64,000 nucleotides of DNA from Combretum micranthum (lineage: Eukaryota > Streptophyta > Magnoliopsida > Myrtales > Combretaceae), in assembly GCA_024138025.1 (NCBI GenBank), contig JAMXBD010002456.1:124001-188000 (forward strand), read 5' to 3'. The notes under the pieces are model-generated. The model saw only the letters and a list, made by a program, of their open reading frames with translations, ran no database searches and was not told the origin of the DNA. Positions 1-11,252 of the stretch are shown in pieces (the first letter of the stretch is position 1; the number at the start of each line of letters is the position of its first letter). The translations under genes and the position numbers were made by a program.

Positions 1-1480
1 AACAATAACCAATCTATCACTTGAGGTGGAAGGTTGAGATTCTGAATGATCATTCTCAGAAACTATGTTCCTGGTTTGATCGCTCCCACTGATCAAGTCA
101 TTTTCAAGAAACTTTGCATTTCTTGATTCCACAATCCTAGTGCTATGAGATGGACAATAAAACTTGTAACCTTTAGACCTTTCAGCATATCCAATGAAAT
201 ACCCACTAATGGTCCTTGGGTCAAGCTTCTTCTCTTGTGGATTATAAATTCTTACTTCAGACGGGCATCCCCAAACACGCATGTGTCGCAAACTCGGTTT
301 CCAACCTTTCCATAATTCAAATGGCGTCTTAGGGACAGCCTTAGTTGGAACTCGATTTAATATATATACGCAGCCGTCTTAAGTGCTTCAGCCCACAAGG
401 ATTTAGGAAGATTGGAGCTGCTGAGCATACTCCGCACCATATCCAATAATGTTCGGTTTCTTCTTTCTGCTACCATTCTGGTCCGGTGAACCAGGCATGG
501 TGTATTGGGCAACAATCCCATGCTCTTGAAGAAACTTTGCAAATGGCCCAGGTGCTTGTCCATCCTCTGTGTATCTACCATAATATTCTCCACCTCTATC
601 TGATCTCAGGATCTTAATTTGCTTACCGCATTGTTTCTCCACTTCAGCCTTAAAGATCTTAAAGGCATCTAATGCTTCGTTCTTATTATGAAGCATGTAG
701 AGATACATATATCGTGAGTAATCATCTATAAAAGAGATGAAGTATTTTTGACCATGTGAGTCCATGTTTGGACTACATATATCAGTGTGTATGATCTCTA
801 ATATGTCTGAACTCCTTTTGGCACCTTTCTTTGACTTGTTGGTCTGCTTTCCCTTTATGTAGTCCACACAAGTCTCAAAATCAGTAAAATCCAGTGTATT
901 AAGTACCCTTCATTTACTAATCCTTTAATTCTATCCATGGAGATATGACCTAATCCGATGCCATAATGTAGAGGAATCCTCATTAATAACACATCTTTTA
1001 GTCCAGTGTGAACATGCATTGAATCATAAGTGACATTGTTTTGTAAATTAATGCAGTAAAGACCATCAGACAAAGTACCATTCCCAACACAATCAGATTT
1101 ATAAAATAAACTGAATGATGAATTTGAAAAATTAAAGGAATATTCAAAAGGTACAAGTGTTTGAAACTAAAATCAAGTTTCTAGAGAAACTTGGAACATA
1201 AAAGGTCTTTTCCAACTTTAAAACAAAGCCACTAGATAAATTTAAATAACAAGTTCCTATCGCTTCCACATGCGAGCTCATCTTATTTCTGATAAGATGC
1301 TTTGCTCACTTCCACTGGCTTCCTTAGGTTTTGCAAACCTACAAGGAATTTGAAATGTGGATTGTTGATCCAGAATCAATCTACCATGTGTTAATATTGA
1401 CATTAACCATATTAGATTCATAACAAACAAGTGAGGTTGGATTACCTTTGTCTGCAAGCCATTTCTGAAATTTGGCATTC
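1..1480 (-). pseudogene. pol: copia pol remnant: protease, GAG-pre-integrase, integrase
   Basis: On the minus strand the protease active-site context IDSGST is readable at about 1380-1363 and is followed shortly by a stop. Next come a GAG-pre-integrase region (GLGHISMDRIKGL, around 930) and the integrase core. The core shows FIDDYSRYMYLY, then LRSDRGGEY, then PGSPDQNG with a frameshift just after it near 470-480. The expected AERRNRTLLDM stretch continues in another frame (357-593). Below 357 the integrase C-terminal zone is still recognisable (LDPRTISGYFIGYAE). Copia integrase normally carries a D-D-E triad; the two Asp-containing blocks are visible, and the Glu region sits at the frameshift. 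The product cannot be made from this copy. Confidence 0.85.
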
Positions 1481-2200
1481 CTTCTTCATGTGCCTTCTTT
1501 TTACAGAAGAAACACTTGGAATCTTTCTTAATACCACCTTGGGGAGGTATTTTCCTTTCCCATGCATTGTCAGCATTGCACTTTCACCTTGTTCCATCAT
1601 CAGTCTCCCTTCCTCTTGAACACACATGGTCATAAGTTCATTAATTGACCATTTATCCTTATGTGTGTTGTATGAGATTTTGAAGGGTCCATATTGATGC
1701 GGAAGAGTATTCAAGATATAGTGCACCAGGAAAGAATCCGATAATTCAACCTCGAGATTCTTCAATTGAGCCACAATATCCCTCATTTGCATGATGTGCT
1801 CGCGCACACCTCTCACACCGGTGAGCCTTAGGGATAAGAGCTTCATGATCAGGGTGCTTGCTAATGCCTTGTCTGAAGTGACAAATTGATCATCAATGGC
1901 TTTTAGCAAGTCTTTGACCTTTTCATGCTGGTCGACGGAACCACGAATACTAGCAGAGATTCTAGTCTTAATGAACATCACGCTGAGATGATTAGATTGC
2001 TCCCATCGCTCATAAAGCGTAATGTCCACTGCAGTGCTAGTATCAGTCAGTGGTGGTGGTTCGTCTTTCCTAATAGCATAGTCTATATCCATCCACCCCA
2101 AATGAAGAAGAACTCTCCTTCCAGATCTTATAGTTATCTCCCTTAAGTTCAGGGATATCATAACGAATATCAGAGAAATTTGCAGGTTGCACAACTGCAT
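1442..2200 (-). pseudogene. gag: copia gag remnant
   Basis: The 252-codon minus-strand frame matches the plant copia gag family (UBN2 / Retrotran_gag_2 type). It has WMDIDYAIRKDEPP near the N-terminus, then YERWEQSNHLSVMFIK, then LNTLPHQYGPFKISYN. The N-terminal part up to about 2119 is out of frame: the expected LKGDNYKIWKE is readable in the neighbouring frame, so one small indel lies near 2119. At the C-terminus a CCHC-like zinc knuckle (CFFCKKK...) is readable in another frame around 1490-1510 and leads into the protease region. The true start codon is not identifiable because of the frameshift. Confidence 0.8.
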
Positions 2201-2820
2201 AAAATTATAGATTACATGCTTATGTTAAATTGAGGCCTAAACAAAATATCATGCTTTACCAATGTAAATCATGCTTTAGAAATGAATCTAATGACATGGA
2301 AATTGCCTGTGGGCTAAGTTTCTAATTCAAGCAGATTCATTTATTCTTTATGACAAAACTATCAAGTTATTTAATTAATTCATAATTCCTGTGGGTAAGT
2401 TATGAATAACTTGACATTTTGTCCTAATTAATATTATAAATATAATAAAAATTCCTATGGGAAAAAATTTATTATATTTAGTACAATTAATTACAATCAA
2501 TGTCTAATAGCCTTTATGTGATCATAATATATAATTTAAATTAATTAAAGAGGCTGTGGCTATTCTCTAATTAATCAAAATTTATATGGATCACTAGATA
2601 TTAAATTACATAAGACTAGCTTATTATTATGAATTACATAATATTAACTAACATGTTATTACTATGTGCAAATATTCTCATAATATAAGCATAAATATAG
2701 CACGATAAAAAACTATAATATTATGCATAACGTTTAATTACATGCAAAGATACCTTAAAATTCTAACTTTATGAAATATATGCATATATTCCAATATCCT
2801 TTTCGCGTTCTTTGCACATG

Positions 2821-2852
<32 letters not shown>

Positions 2853-3360
2853 CCGAATTGTTAAAAAGAACTTTCCACGTCAACGAGAAAACTGGGAGAA
2901 TACAAAGGCTGTTTCCAGATTTCCAAAGTAAACCAGCTTAGTCCATTGTTTTTAAAAGTTGCAGTAGACTTTCGTGGAAAAGCAATCTGACAAGTTACAA
3001 AAGCAATCTGGTACACATACATATTAAAAATGGACATCATTTTTCGGCCACATACATATTCATGCCTTTAAAAACACAAAAGCAAACTAGAGTCGTTTTC
3101 AACCTCCCGAGGGTCAATTTGACCCGTTTCAAAAGTTTTTTTTTTTTATTTTATTCGAACCGTATGTAAAGCGTATACATACACATATATATATTTATAT
3201 TGCTTTAACCTCATGACGGTTTCAGATCCGTCCCTTTTACACACTCAAAACAGAAACTCAAACCCAGAAATGATAAAAACTCATCCATATATATATATAT
3301 TATATATATATCAGAAAATAAAAACACCAAAAAAAGAGTAAGACATAGGCGATTTTAGTT
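2200..3360 (-). other. copia untranslated leader, AT-rich
   Basis: About 1.15 kb between gag and the PBS has no usable reading frame. It holds the hairpin series (2281-2594), an (AT)n tract at 2822-2847, another at about 3288-3311 and poly-T near 3137-3147. The length is large for a copia leader, so a secondary insertion or an intron is possible. Confidence 0.6.
2281..2594 (-). repeat. Series of long hairpins in copia leader
   Basis: Four successive inverted repeats lie between gag and the PBS. Arms: 2281-2289 with 2333-2341; 2352-2358 and 2362-2371 with 2417-2423 and 2405-2414; 2438-2447 with 2470-2479; 2518-2523 with 2589-2594. Each loop carries a variant of CCTGTGGG on the + strand (CCCACAGG in the element's sense): CCTGTGGG twice, CCTATGGG once, GCTGTGGC once. 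Stems are AT-rich, loops GC-rich. Confidence 0.75.
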
Positions 3361-3372
3361 GCTCTGATACCA
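3361..3372 (-). other. Primer-binding site, initiator tRNA-Met type
   Basis: The + strand GCTCTGATACCA is the reverse complement of TGGTATCAGAGC, the standard plant LTR-retrotransposon PBS for tRNA-iMet. It lies two bases from the LTR edge at 3375 and fixes the element on the minus strand. Confidence 0.9.
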
Positions 3373-3374
3373 AA

Positions 3375-3702
3375 TGTAAATCATGATACAGCAGCGGAAA
3401 CATCTCAACATGTTTGGCAAAACATATGAACACAATAGAGACGAAAGCGGAAGCGAAAATAGATCGACTACATACTTCCAGCCATTGCCAAGCGAGTGGG
3501 TGTAATGCTCTATGGAGATCAGTCTAGCGTTAGTGGTTCGGGTGGTGCTTCTAAACCTTAACTAGCTCAAAAGGATGGTGTATTTCTGTAGAGAGTGAGC
3601 AGGCTTAGGGACCTTCGAAGTGCTTCTATTTATACTCAATCCATCAGTGAGTTTGTTCCTAAAATATAGAATGCATTTTGGAACGTTGAAGAAGTTGTTA
3701 CA
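3375..3702 (-). repeat. 5' LTR of the copia element (predicted bounds)
   Basis: On the minus strand the LTR would start TGTAAC at 3702 and end TTTACA at 3375, giving TG...CA ends of about 328 bp. A TATA box (TATAAATAG, minus strand, 3626-3634) sits about 70 bp inside the 5' edge. The 3375 edge is firm because it abuts the PBS; the 3702 edge is chosen for matching termini and is less certain. Confidence 0.6.
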
Positions 3703-3736
3703 CGTTCCTGATATTATTTGATTCATGGACCACTTT

Positions 3737-3786
3737 ATGCAATCGTTACCGAGGAAAAAGGATGCAATCGTTACCGAGGATAAAGG
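3737..3786. repeat. 25-bp tandem duplication
   Basis: 3737-3761 and 3762-3786 are nearly identical (ATGCAATCGTTACCGAGGA core, one difference after it). It lies at the start of the recognisable FAB1 homology. Confidence 0.9.
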
Positions 3787-4848
3787 AGAAAAACCAACAT
3801 GAGCATGGTGGAGATTTAAGTGGCAACCTCGGCAACAAAGAGGGAGTTGCAGCTTCTAGCTTTTCAACTTGGCAATCATTTGGTCCTATGGACTTGGACA
3901 ACACCCTTATGCAACTTATGGGTTTGAGGATGCGCATCATCTGTTGAAGCATTACTCCAAAAAAAAAATCTGCGCATTTGCACATATCATTTGGAGACGA
4001 ATCTTCCTCAGCTGGTGGTAAAATTAAGTTTTCAATGACTTGCTATTTTGCAAGGCAGTTTGACTCTCTTAGACGGAAGCTCTGTCCTTCTGAACTGGAT
4101 TTTTTAAGATCTCTAAGCGGATGCAAGAGATGGAGTGCGGAGGGAGGGAAAGGTAATGTTTATTTTGCAAAATCAATGGACGAGAGATTCATCATAAAGC
4201 AAGTCATAAAGACTGAGTTGGATTCATTTGTGGAATTCGCACCAGAGTACTTTAACTATCTGAATGATTGTTTGTGCTCAGGGAGTCAACTTGCCTTGCG
4301 AAAATTCTGGGCCTCTATCAGGTGACTGTCAAACACTTAAAAAGCAACAAAGAGACCAAAATGGATTTGATGGTAACAGAGAACCTCTTTTTCAAGAGAA
4401 GTATCTCTTGGACCTATGATCTTAAAGGATCTGCCAGAAGTCGCTATAATCCAGACACATCCGAGTAAAAAAAAAAACAAGGTTCTCTAGGATACAAGTC
4501 TACTAGAGGCTTTGCTTACAAAGCCCATATTCCTTGGAAGCAAGACAAAAAGAGGATTGGAGAGGGCCATCTGGAATGATACAACATTTTTAGCGTCTGT
4601 TGACGTCATGGACTACTCATTGCTTGTTGTTGTAGACGAAGAACGTCAGGAGCTGGTTTTGGGAATCATTGATTTTATGAGATAGTATACGTGAGATAAA
4701 CATCTGGAGACATGGGTAAAGGCATCAGGAATTCTTGGTGGTTGGAAAAACGCAACACCAACTATTGTTTCTCCTAAACAATAAAAAAAAAATTCAAAAG
4801 GCGATGACATCTTATTTTCTCACCGTACCAAATCAGTGGTCATCATAA
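3762..4848 (+). pseudogene. FAB1: FAB1/PIKfyve-type PI3P 5-kinase, C-terminal kinase fragment
   Basis: The family phosphorylates PtdIns(3)P to PtdIns(3,5)P2 on endosome and vacuole membranes. Here only the C-terminal part with the lipid-kinase domain is present. Readable in order: STWQSFGPMDLDNTL (about 3865), TCYFARQFDSLR, PSELDFLRSLSGCKRW, the glycine-rich GGKGNVYFAK, FIIKQVIKTEL, LAKILGLYQVTVKHLKS, YDLKGSARSRYNPD, VMDYSLLVVVDEE, VLGIIDFMR and a C-terminal tail AMTSYFLTVPNQW that reaches a stop at 4846-4848. Breaks: frameshift around 4275-4295, stop at 4466-4468 next to a poly-A run, and more stops and shifts after 4680. No introns are obvious, but I cannot say whether it is a processed copy. 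It begins just beyond the copia LTR. It is a dead fragment. Confidence 0.85.
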
Positions 4849-5481
4849 ATAGCTTCATTGCATTCTTTTGGGCTCTCACGATGCATTTTAGTTAACCAAT
4901 AATAAGAGGAAGCTGGGAAGATATATTTTTTTTTTATCCATTCATTTTCGGAGCCGCATAATGAAACACTAACAGACACAAAGACCAAACGGATTTGAAA
5001 AATTGCAGCCTTAATTCCGAATGCCAGTTTAGCTTATGAAAGCAGGCAACAATCCGAGCCAAACAAAAAAAAATAAAAGAAAAATCAGAGCAGTCGCAGT
5101 TGATTTGATCTATGGCTGAGCTGCTCTTTTGACTTTTCCCTAACCAAGTAGCACTGTCAAGCTGCAATTTGATTCAAGACCACCCGTCAAAGGAGGCATG
5201 TCAACATATTTTTGTCTTAAAACCAATACAAACGTTAACATGGAACACTTTGTGTAGACAAGACGATGTTGCAAGGGCATGCTCCAAGAAAATTTGATTG
5301 TTTGGCAAAAGTCGTATTAGACTTTTACATTACGAGTTGTTAAGAAATCAATGGATGAAGCAGCAGTGCAGCTAAGTCATAGCACACATGCGCTAGACGA
5401 GACTTTTAGTCATTCGAAAGGGCTTGATTAATGCCCAAATCCCTCCGATAAAGCCCGAAGAACTTTGGCTAGGGGCCAAAA
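4849..5481. other. Non-coding spacer, possible 3' part of a gypsy element
   Basis: I see no gene here. From about 5340 the text leads into a G-rich stretch (GGCTAGGGGCCAAAA, 5468-5482) directly before a candidate LTR start. That would fit a degenerate polypurine tract. The first 150 bp may be former 3' UTR of the FAB1 copy. Confidence 0.35.
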
Positions 5482-6110
5482 TGTAGACGTACGCATTTTA
5501 TTATAAAGGCTTTAAGCCTGATTTATCATTTGGATTTAACTCTCTGGGCTAAAGTGACGGGGCTTAGAGAGTTAGGCCCAATTATATTGAGATGAACATG
5601 GGAGTTTTGGCATGGTAGGCTTGGAGTAGGGCCCGTTGGAATTGGCCTGTCCAATTCTAACATTTCTCAAATTGGCTCACACACATTACAATGAAGGCCT
5701 TAATGGGCCTGGGTCCACAAAGGAGCCCACATTCATATCCATAATGAGAGGACTCATCCTCGTTGTTAGTCGTCGGCCTCATCTAACGGACGACATCGAC
5801 ATCTAGATTCTATAAATACTCTTAGTCCTTACCTTATTTGGATAAGAAAAATCTTGGACAAACACCGTCGTGTTGTAGAATTTCCGCCCTGATGAATCAT
5901 ATACTTGATTTACTCAAGAACATACACGAATTCGTAGTACTTAGTGAGGTTAGTGCTTTTTAGCTCCCTCACCCATCGCACGTTGTGAGAGCCTATTGAG
6001 ACTGCCTACTCCTCCTCCCTATACGATTTTTTCCTTATCCTTGCAAGTGTTGTTTCTCTAGATCACGTGTAGCTCGATAGTCACGCGGTACGCTCGTGAT
6101 CGTTGCACCC
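5482..6110 (+). repeat. Candidate Ty3/gypsy LTR (Tat-like), + orientation
   Basis: The TG start at 5482 follows a G-rich tract. A TATA box (TATAAATA) is at 5811-5818. Downstream, TGCAAGTGTTGTTTCTCTAG near 6042 resembles the 3' end of the better preserved Tat-like LTR ending at 62829. Arms GATCACG/CGTGATC (6061-6067, 6095-6101) form a palindrome near the end. The right edge and TSD are not resolved. Confidence 0.4.
5811..5818 (+). promoter_or_regulatory. TATA box of candidate gypsy LTR
   Basis: TATAAATA in a region of mixed composition, well inside the candidate LTR and on the strand expected from its polarity. Confidence 0.45.
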
Positions 6111-6774
6111 AGAATCAGACCCACACACAAACAAAGCAATTATAGCATTTCAAAACAAGCGCTAAGAGCAGCAACACAAACCACCACAAACAACAACACA
6201 ACACACCAACAACTTCATTAAATAAGCTTCAAGACAGCTCCAAGCTTAGGAAGATAACAAGAAAGGCAAGTATAAATTCATTTTCAGTTAGTTTCAGTGT
6301 TAAACATTGTCTTAAAAATGTTTCTATTAATATAGGTTAGTAACATAAGGGAAGGAGTATAACGTCATCAACAGTTCAAATAACGTAACATCCACTTCAA
6401 ACCCTAACTATAGTTATTATATGTATGGAACTATGCAAAATTATGTATAGAATGATTCTTAGATGTTGTAGTTGGAAATATATCACGTATGATACCCGTG
6501 AAGCATGGAAAAACACTTGAAAGTAGCTTAAACATAGGAATAGCACATAGATAATATAATATAAGAAAAATGAAGTTCGAACTGAAGAAAGACGAGAAAA
6601 ATGATGAACGATGCCTACACCGGCCCTACACCGGCGATGTAAGTGCCCAAAGCCGGTGGCATATGTGGATAGCCCGGTGGTGTTTGAGACGGTGTGCACT
6701 AGAACAGAATTTACGTAAAAAAATTTTTTTACATAAAATCAACGAATACGGGTGGCATATATCATCTACACCGG

Positions 6775-6836
6775 CGGCGTACGTTGTAACGCTGGCAGCC
6801 TTAAGCGGCGTACGTTGTAACGCTGGCAGCCTTAAG
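6775..6836. repeat. 31-bp tandem duplication
   Basis: Two identical copies, 6775-6805 and 6806-6836, beginning CGGCGTACGTTG and ending CCTTAAG. Identity implies a recent duplication. Confidence 0.95.
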
Positions 6837-7592
6837 CCAGCGTACACTAAATGAAAAATTACATAAAATTTTAGATGAATACCGGCATCCTGTTGTTCAA
6901 CGTGAGCAGCGTTGGATGCCGGCGTACGTGCATATTTTCTCTACACAAAGTCTATTCATCTATAATACATGTGTAATATATATAAATAAAAAGAACAGGA
7001 GATAAAATCAATAAATAAATTAATATAAATATTTTAAGATTAGTAAGCTTAAATATTTATTAAGTGTAAACTTTAATAACCATTTACTAATAAAAGACAC
7101 TTTAGATAAATAAAAAAAAATAATTAGATTACGATAATTGTCCAATAACTATCTTATATAGGTAAGCATATAAGAATAGGAAATTAGAATAGGTTAAATT
7201 TACAAATAATTTGACTTCTAATGATAACAAAATAATAATATGAGTAAAATTAAGAGAAACACGATGAAACTAAATGATCGAAAATAAATATTAGTTACCA
7301 CAAAGTGGTCGAACTAACGAACAATATAAATGATGATAATAATAAAGTACTAAGTTATTAAATACAAACTCTATAACTACCCAATGAAAATAAAATATTT
7401 TAAAATCAAGACAAGCAAAATGAAAATAAATATTAAATAATGAAAATCTGTTATCACAGGATCCTTATCTTAAGAGATCAACACAGGTAATAGAAATTAA
7501 ATCAAATACCAATAAAGGACACCTAGGCCCCCATAGAAGTTTAGTTATATAATCTATGTTTTATTGATGAATATTTTTATTTATCTTAATAG

Positions 7593-7652
7593 GTGATCTT
7601 GATACTATTGAGGACTTTCCAATTGACTATTATGATTAGACAAAATGAATAG
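7593..7652 (+). other. Putative LTR mini-exon, + strand copy
   Basis: An acceptor-like TTATCTTAATAG precedes a frame ending ...FPIDYYD and TAG (GGT to stop is 7592-7639, 48 nt). Five bases on is ATG AAT AG, then a donor GTGAGT at 7653-7658. The 48-nt distance, the D-Y-Y-D ending and the ATG-donor arrangement match the F2 LTR mini-exons (14664-14733, 47022-47091, 50801-50870). No transcript evidence is available. Confidence 0.45.
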
Positions 7653-8223
7653 GTGAGTAATTCAGATATATTATATTGTTTGTGTTTGTAATTAGTAGCA
7701 TATGTAATGCAAAGATAATAATATGGTTGTTATGAAAATCTATTGAGTATGCATTACGAGTTGTTTGTTTGGTCGACAAACCAAGATAATAAAAGTGATA
7801 ATACATATTGTCTGATGATTTGAGAAAAGAATGTTATATGTTATGTATGTTATGTATTTAATGTATGATCATCATAAGCCTAACTAAAAATTATTGGCTT
7901 TCTAATTAAAACAGTCATGCATTACATGATCTGTATCACTGCACATTTTAAAAGGATGACAGCCTGTTACGTATTAGTATTTTGGTTTGTTGAACTTTAT
8001 ATTGACAAATGATTTTGATGAGAATAATCATTACACAATTAATTATTTAAATATCCTTAATTGTTTAAATACATAAAATATTTATATATATATGCTTTGT
8101 ATTTGTTCTACTGTAGTTTAAGTTTTAACAGAACAAAAAGTTGGAGAAAGTTCAAGACAAAGCTATCAAGCCTAGTAGAAGAAAGGTGGAGGCACTATTC
8201 ATCAGATAAAGACAAAAGACTAA

Positions 8224-8357
8224 GTTTTAGGCAAAACTTGTAAAATCAAGTGTTGAAGTTTTTGGTAAAACTATGAAGTCAAGAGCTAGAGTTTTGGGCA
8301 AAATCGTAAAGTCAATGGCTAGAGTTTTAAGCAAAATTTATAAAGTCAAGGGCTAAA
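8224..8357 (+). repeat. 33-34 bp tandem repeat, four units
   Basis: Units 8224-8257, 8258-8290, 8291-8323 and 8324-8357 each start GTTTT and carry a variant of GGCAAAATCGTAAAGTCAA. They lie just upstream of the SIRE-like polypurine tract, so they belong to the 3' untranslated part of that element. Confidence 0.85.
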
Positions 8358-8716
8358 GTTTAGGCCTAGACCTCAGATCTCGATTTCAGAAAGTTTGCCC
8401 TCGACTTCAAAAAGTTTGCCATCAGCATTTTTTTTATAAAAAATAAAAAATAAATAAAAATCTTTTTTGGGCTCCACCTGTACTTAAGCATGATAGTAAA
8501 AGTTTTTTTTAAATTATTTATTATTTAATAATATAATAATATAAGTAAAGGGGAAAAAGAAAAGAGCTGTTGGAATGCATTTAATGCATGTGTCAAACAC
8601 ATTTAATGCTTTCAATGCTTTTGAACTTTTACACGTTATTAAAACTTTAAGTACATTAAACACAAGTATGGGTTGTCAGAAACTTTTTGATAATGGGCAA
8701 ATTTCTTATCAAGAGC

Positions 8717-8724
8717 TATAAATG
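8717..8724 (+). promoter_or_regulatory. TATA box of SIRE-like LTR
   Basis: TATAAATG, about 150 bp inside the LTR, on the strand predicted by the PPT. Confidence 0.6.
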
Positions 8725-10251
8725 GAATTTTTCTCTTCTCTTTGAAATAGAATGAAATATACTAGAATTTTTTCAATACACAGTAAAAACGAAAACAACG
8801 TTCTATAAAGTTTTTTTTTACTTGTGTTTTTTATCTCGTTCTCGTTAATTTGTAATTTTTTAAGAGAACAATTAGTGCTCTGTTTCGAAATTTGCTGATA
8901 CACTCTTGTCGAGCTTGGATTTTTCAATAATCTGGTTAATTTCTTTTAACCCAATTCACATTAAACCCTCATTTAATATGAATCCTCGACTAAGGGTTAA
9001 AAGAAATTTTAATTTTGAAAAATCATTTAGAGTCGCCACCTGGTTTAAATCAAGGAAAAATGAAAGCTAGGGTCAATGGGTCGGTTGATCCTAACTTAGC
9101 TACTAGACTGCGAAAAAAATTTGATTTAAAAAAAATCAAACTTTGAAAAACCAGATATCATGGATTCGGGGGCTAACCTATTAAAACCAAATTGGTTACC
9201 ACTTTTGGAATTTTAACTTTATAATCTATCCTTTATATGCTCTAAAATTCAAATAATATATTATGAAACAATATTCACAAGTCACATTATTCATTTTTTT
9301 TTTCTTAAGGTATGAATATCAATATATATTTTCATTTTTTTTTTTGAAGACTTGCAATATTTACAAAAAGAATTATTCAGAATATGAACCAAAAAATTTT
9401 TCATTTTTATTATCGCCGCAGGTGCCTACGTACTCGCTAATCGAGATCAGACAAAACGTAGTTCTCTTGAAAAGAACTTTACTTTGTTGATTATTTTAAT
9501 TTTTGAACTATTTTCACTTTAAGTTCATTAATTTTTTTATTTTTAATGAAAACCATTTTTAATGATCCTATGATCTAATCACTTAATTTTTATTTTATAA
9601 AAATGTAATTTTTCTAAGTCTTTCTCTTTTTTTTAAATCATTTTATGAGAATTCATGGCTAATTTAAAGCTACATCTTGATTAAAAAAAAATCCTTTCAT
9701 TATTTATGTAAACTAAAGTATTTTTCATTTTCTTGAAAATATTTTTGTCATTTTTTTTATTTTTTTGAAAAAATCCTTTTTTCTTTAAAAGAAAACTCAT
9801 TTTTTATTTTATCATTTTTACTCTTTATTTTTCCCAAATTTAATTACTATCATATATACATAAATAAAACACATCCAAAATTTTTATATTGTAAATAACA
9901 CACTAAAACTATATTACATGTATCATATGCGCATTTTTTAATTAATCTACTTACATATACATATTCATAAAATATTCAAAAATATCAAAACTAATAAAGC
10001 ATGAAAATTTACACTATAAATATTTATTCTAATTTTTCTGGATTTTTCTGAATTTTTCTTTATTTTTTTAGTTTTTCATGCATTTTTCTATTTTTTTACT
10101 ATTTTTCCGTAATTTAAATATATAATAAAATATACAGAACTCGCCTGAGCTGGTGGATTAAAGCGGATTTAATTTGGAGCGTACGATCGAAAGACTCGAT
10201 CTGGACCGTCTGATCTCGTTGACTTTGATTTGGAGCATTGATCTGGATATG

Positions 10252-10290
10252 GACCGTTGACTGTTGACCGTTGACCGTTGACCGTTGACT
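10252..10290. repeat. 7-bp tandem repeat (GTTGACC)n
   Basis: About five near-perfect GTTGACC heptamers in the solo Ogre LTR. The complete copies have only one or two units at the same place, so this is a local expansion. Confidence 0.85.
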
Positions 10291-11252
10291 AGCGCAGGTA
10301 GACTTCGGATCTTCGGGTTGGATTTTCGGGTCGGATCTTCTGGAGTCGGGTGAAGAAGACGACCACGGGATCTTCAAAGCGTTCCTTGGCCGCTCCTGGT
10401 GGTGTTTGTGGCTTCTAACATTGTTGGTCCGACACATCTGATGGTGGAGCAGCTCCTGAAGTCGGTGGTTTCCTCCCGGAACCACCAGAGGTGGCGATTT
10501 GAAGTGGTGATTCACGGTGGCTGATCTTCAAAACTTTCAGACCTTCCTTCGATTTACTTCTGGGAATCCAAGAACATTCGATCACTCAAAAATACCCCAA
10601 AAGCTTCCTATAACCTCTAATTGGATCTAGATTGATCCAAGGACTTCGAATTTTAGAATTTCTTTCCTAAACCCTAACTCTCGAATTTCGTTGATCTCAC
10701 TGTTTCTGAGTGCGATTGCTCGAATTGATGTGTGCCTTTGATCCTCCTAATGCTCATATTTATAGTGTTGAGGATTGATTTCAGTTTCGAATCACATTTA
10801 ATGATTTCCCAAAACTTTCGCAAAATTGAATTCGTAAATTGGAATTCAATCCGTTCGAAACTGATAAAATTGACCACGATAACTTCGAATATTCTATCCT
10901 ATCTCTGTTTAGGATCATTGGAATCATTCGAACTGCATTGATTTCACTCACAGCCACCATTGATGATCATGGAGTTTCCGGATTTTTGTGATTTTTCCCA
11001 ATTTTCAATCGAAAATTTGGGGCTGTTCGATGCTGATGTTTCGCAAATTATCCTTACAGATTCATTGTATCTTATGTCATCTATCCATTTCTATCTTCAA
11101 TTTCAAAAAACAAGGAAGATTAATCGGCCAAATTCAATGCCAAAGTGAGTACATTGAACCATTGTGTATGAGGAAGATGAAGCGTGTGTCCAATCTGAAG
11201 GTGACACGTGTCCCATTCTGGCAAAAATAAAAGGCAGCTCCTGCTGCCAAGG

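Larger units (their letters stand above)
1..3702 (-). mobile_element. Partial, degenerate Ty1/copia retrotransposon
   Basis: Reading the minus strand from 3702 downwards gives LTR, primer-binding site, a long AT-rich leader, gag, protease and integrase. Reverse transcriptase and RNase H would lie beyond the left window edge. The order gag-protease-integrase is copia order. The frames are broken repeatedly by indels and stops, so this is an old copy. The far LTR and the TSD are outside the window, so its age and completeness cannot be judged. The PBS/LTR junction at 3361-3375 fixes the orientation. Confidence 0.85.
6111..8223. other. AT-rich non-coding region with a GC-rich island
   Basis: I see no coding gene. 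About 6610-6930 is a GC-rich island with repeated CCGGC words. It holds a 31-bp tandem duplication (6775-6836) and a hairpin with perfect 9-bp arms, CCGGCATCC/GGATGCCGG (6882-6890 and 6914-6922). The remainder is AT-rich. A mini-exon like that of the F2 LTRs lies at 7593-7652, which suggests part of this stretch is a + oriented LTR of a related element. Confidence 0.45.

Noticed and set aside
3762..4848. Intact FAB1 kinase gene
   Set aside because: At least one frameshift, an internal TAA at 4466-4468 and further stops; the N-terminal two thirds are missing.
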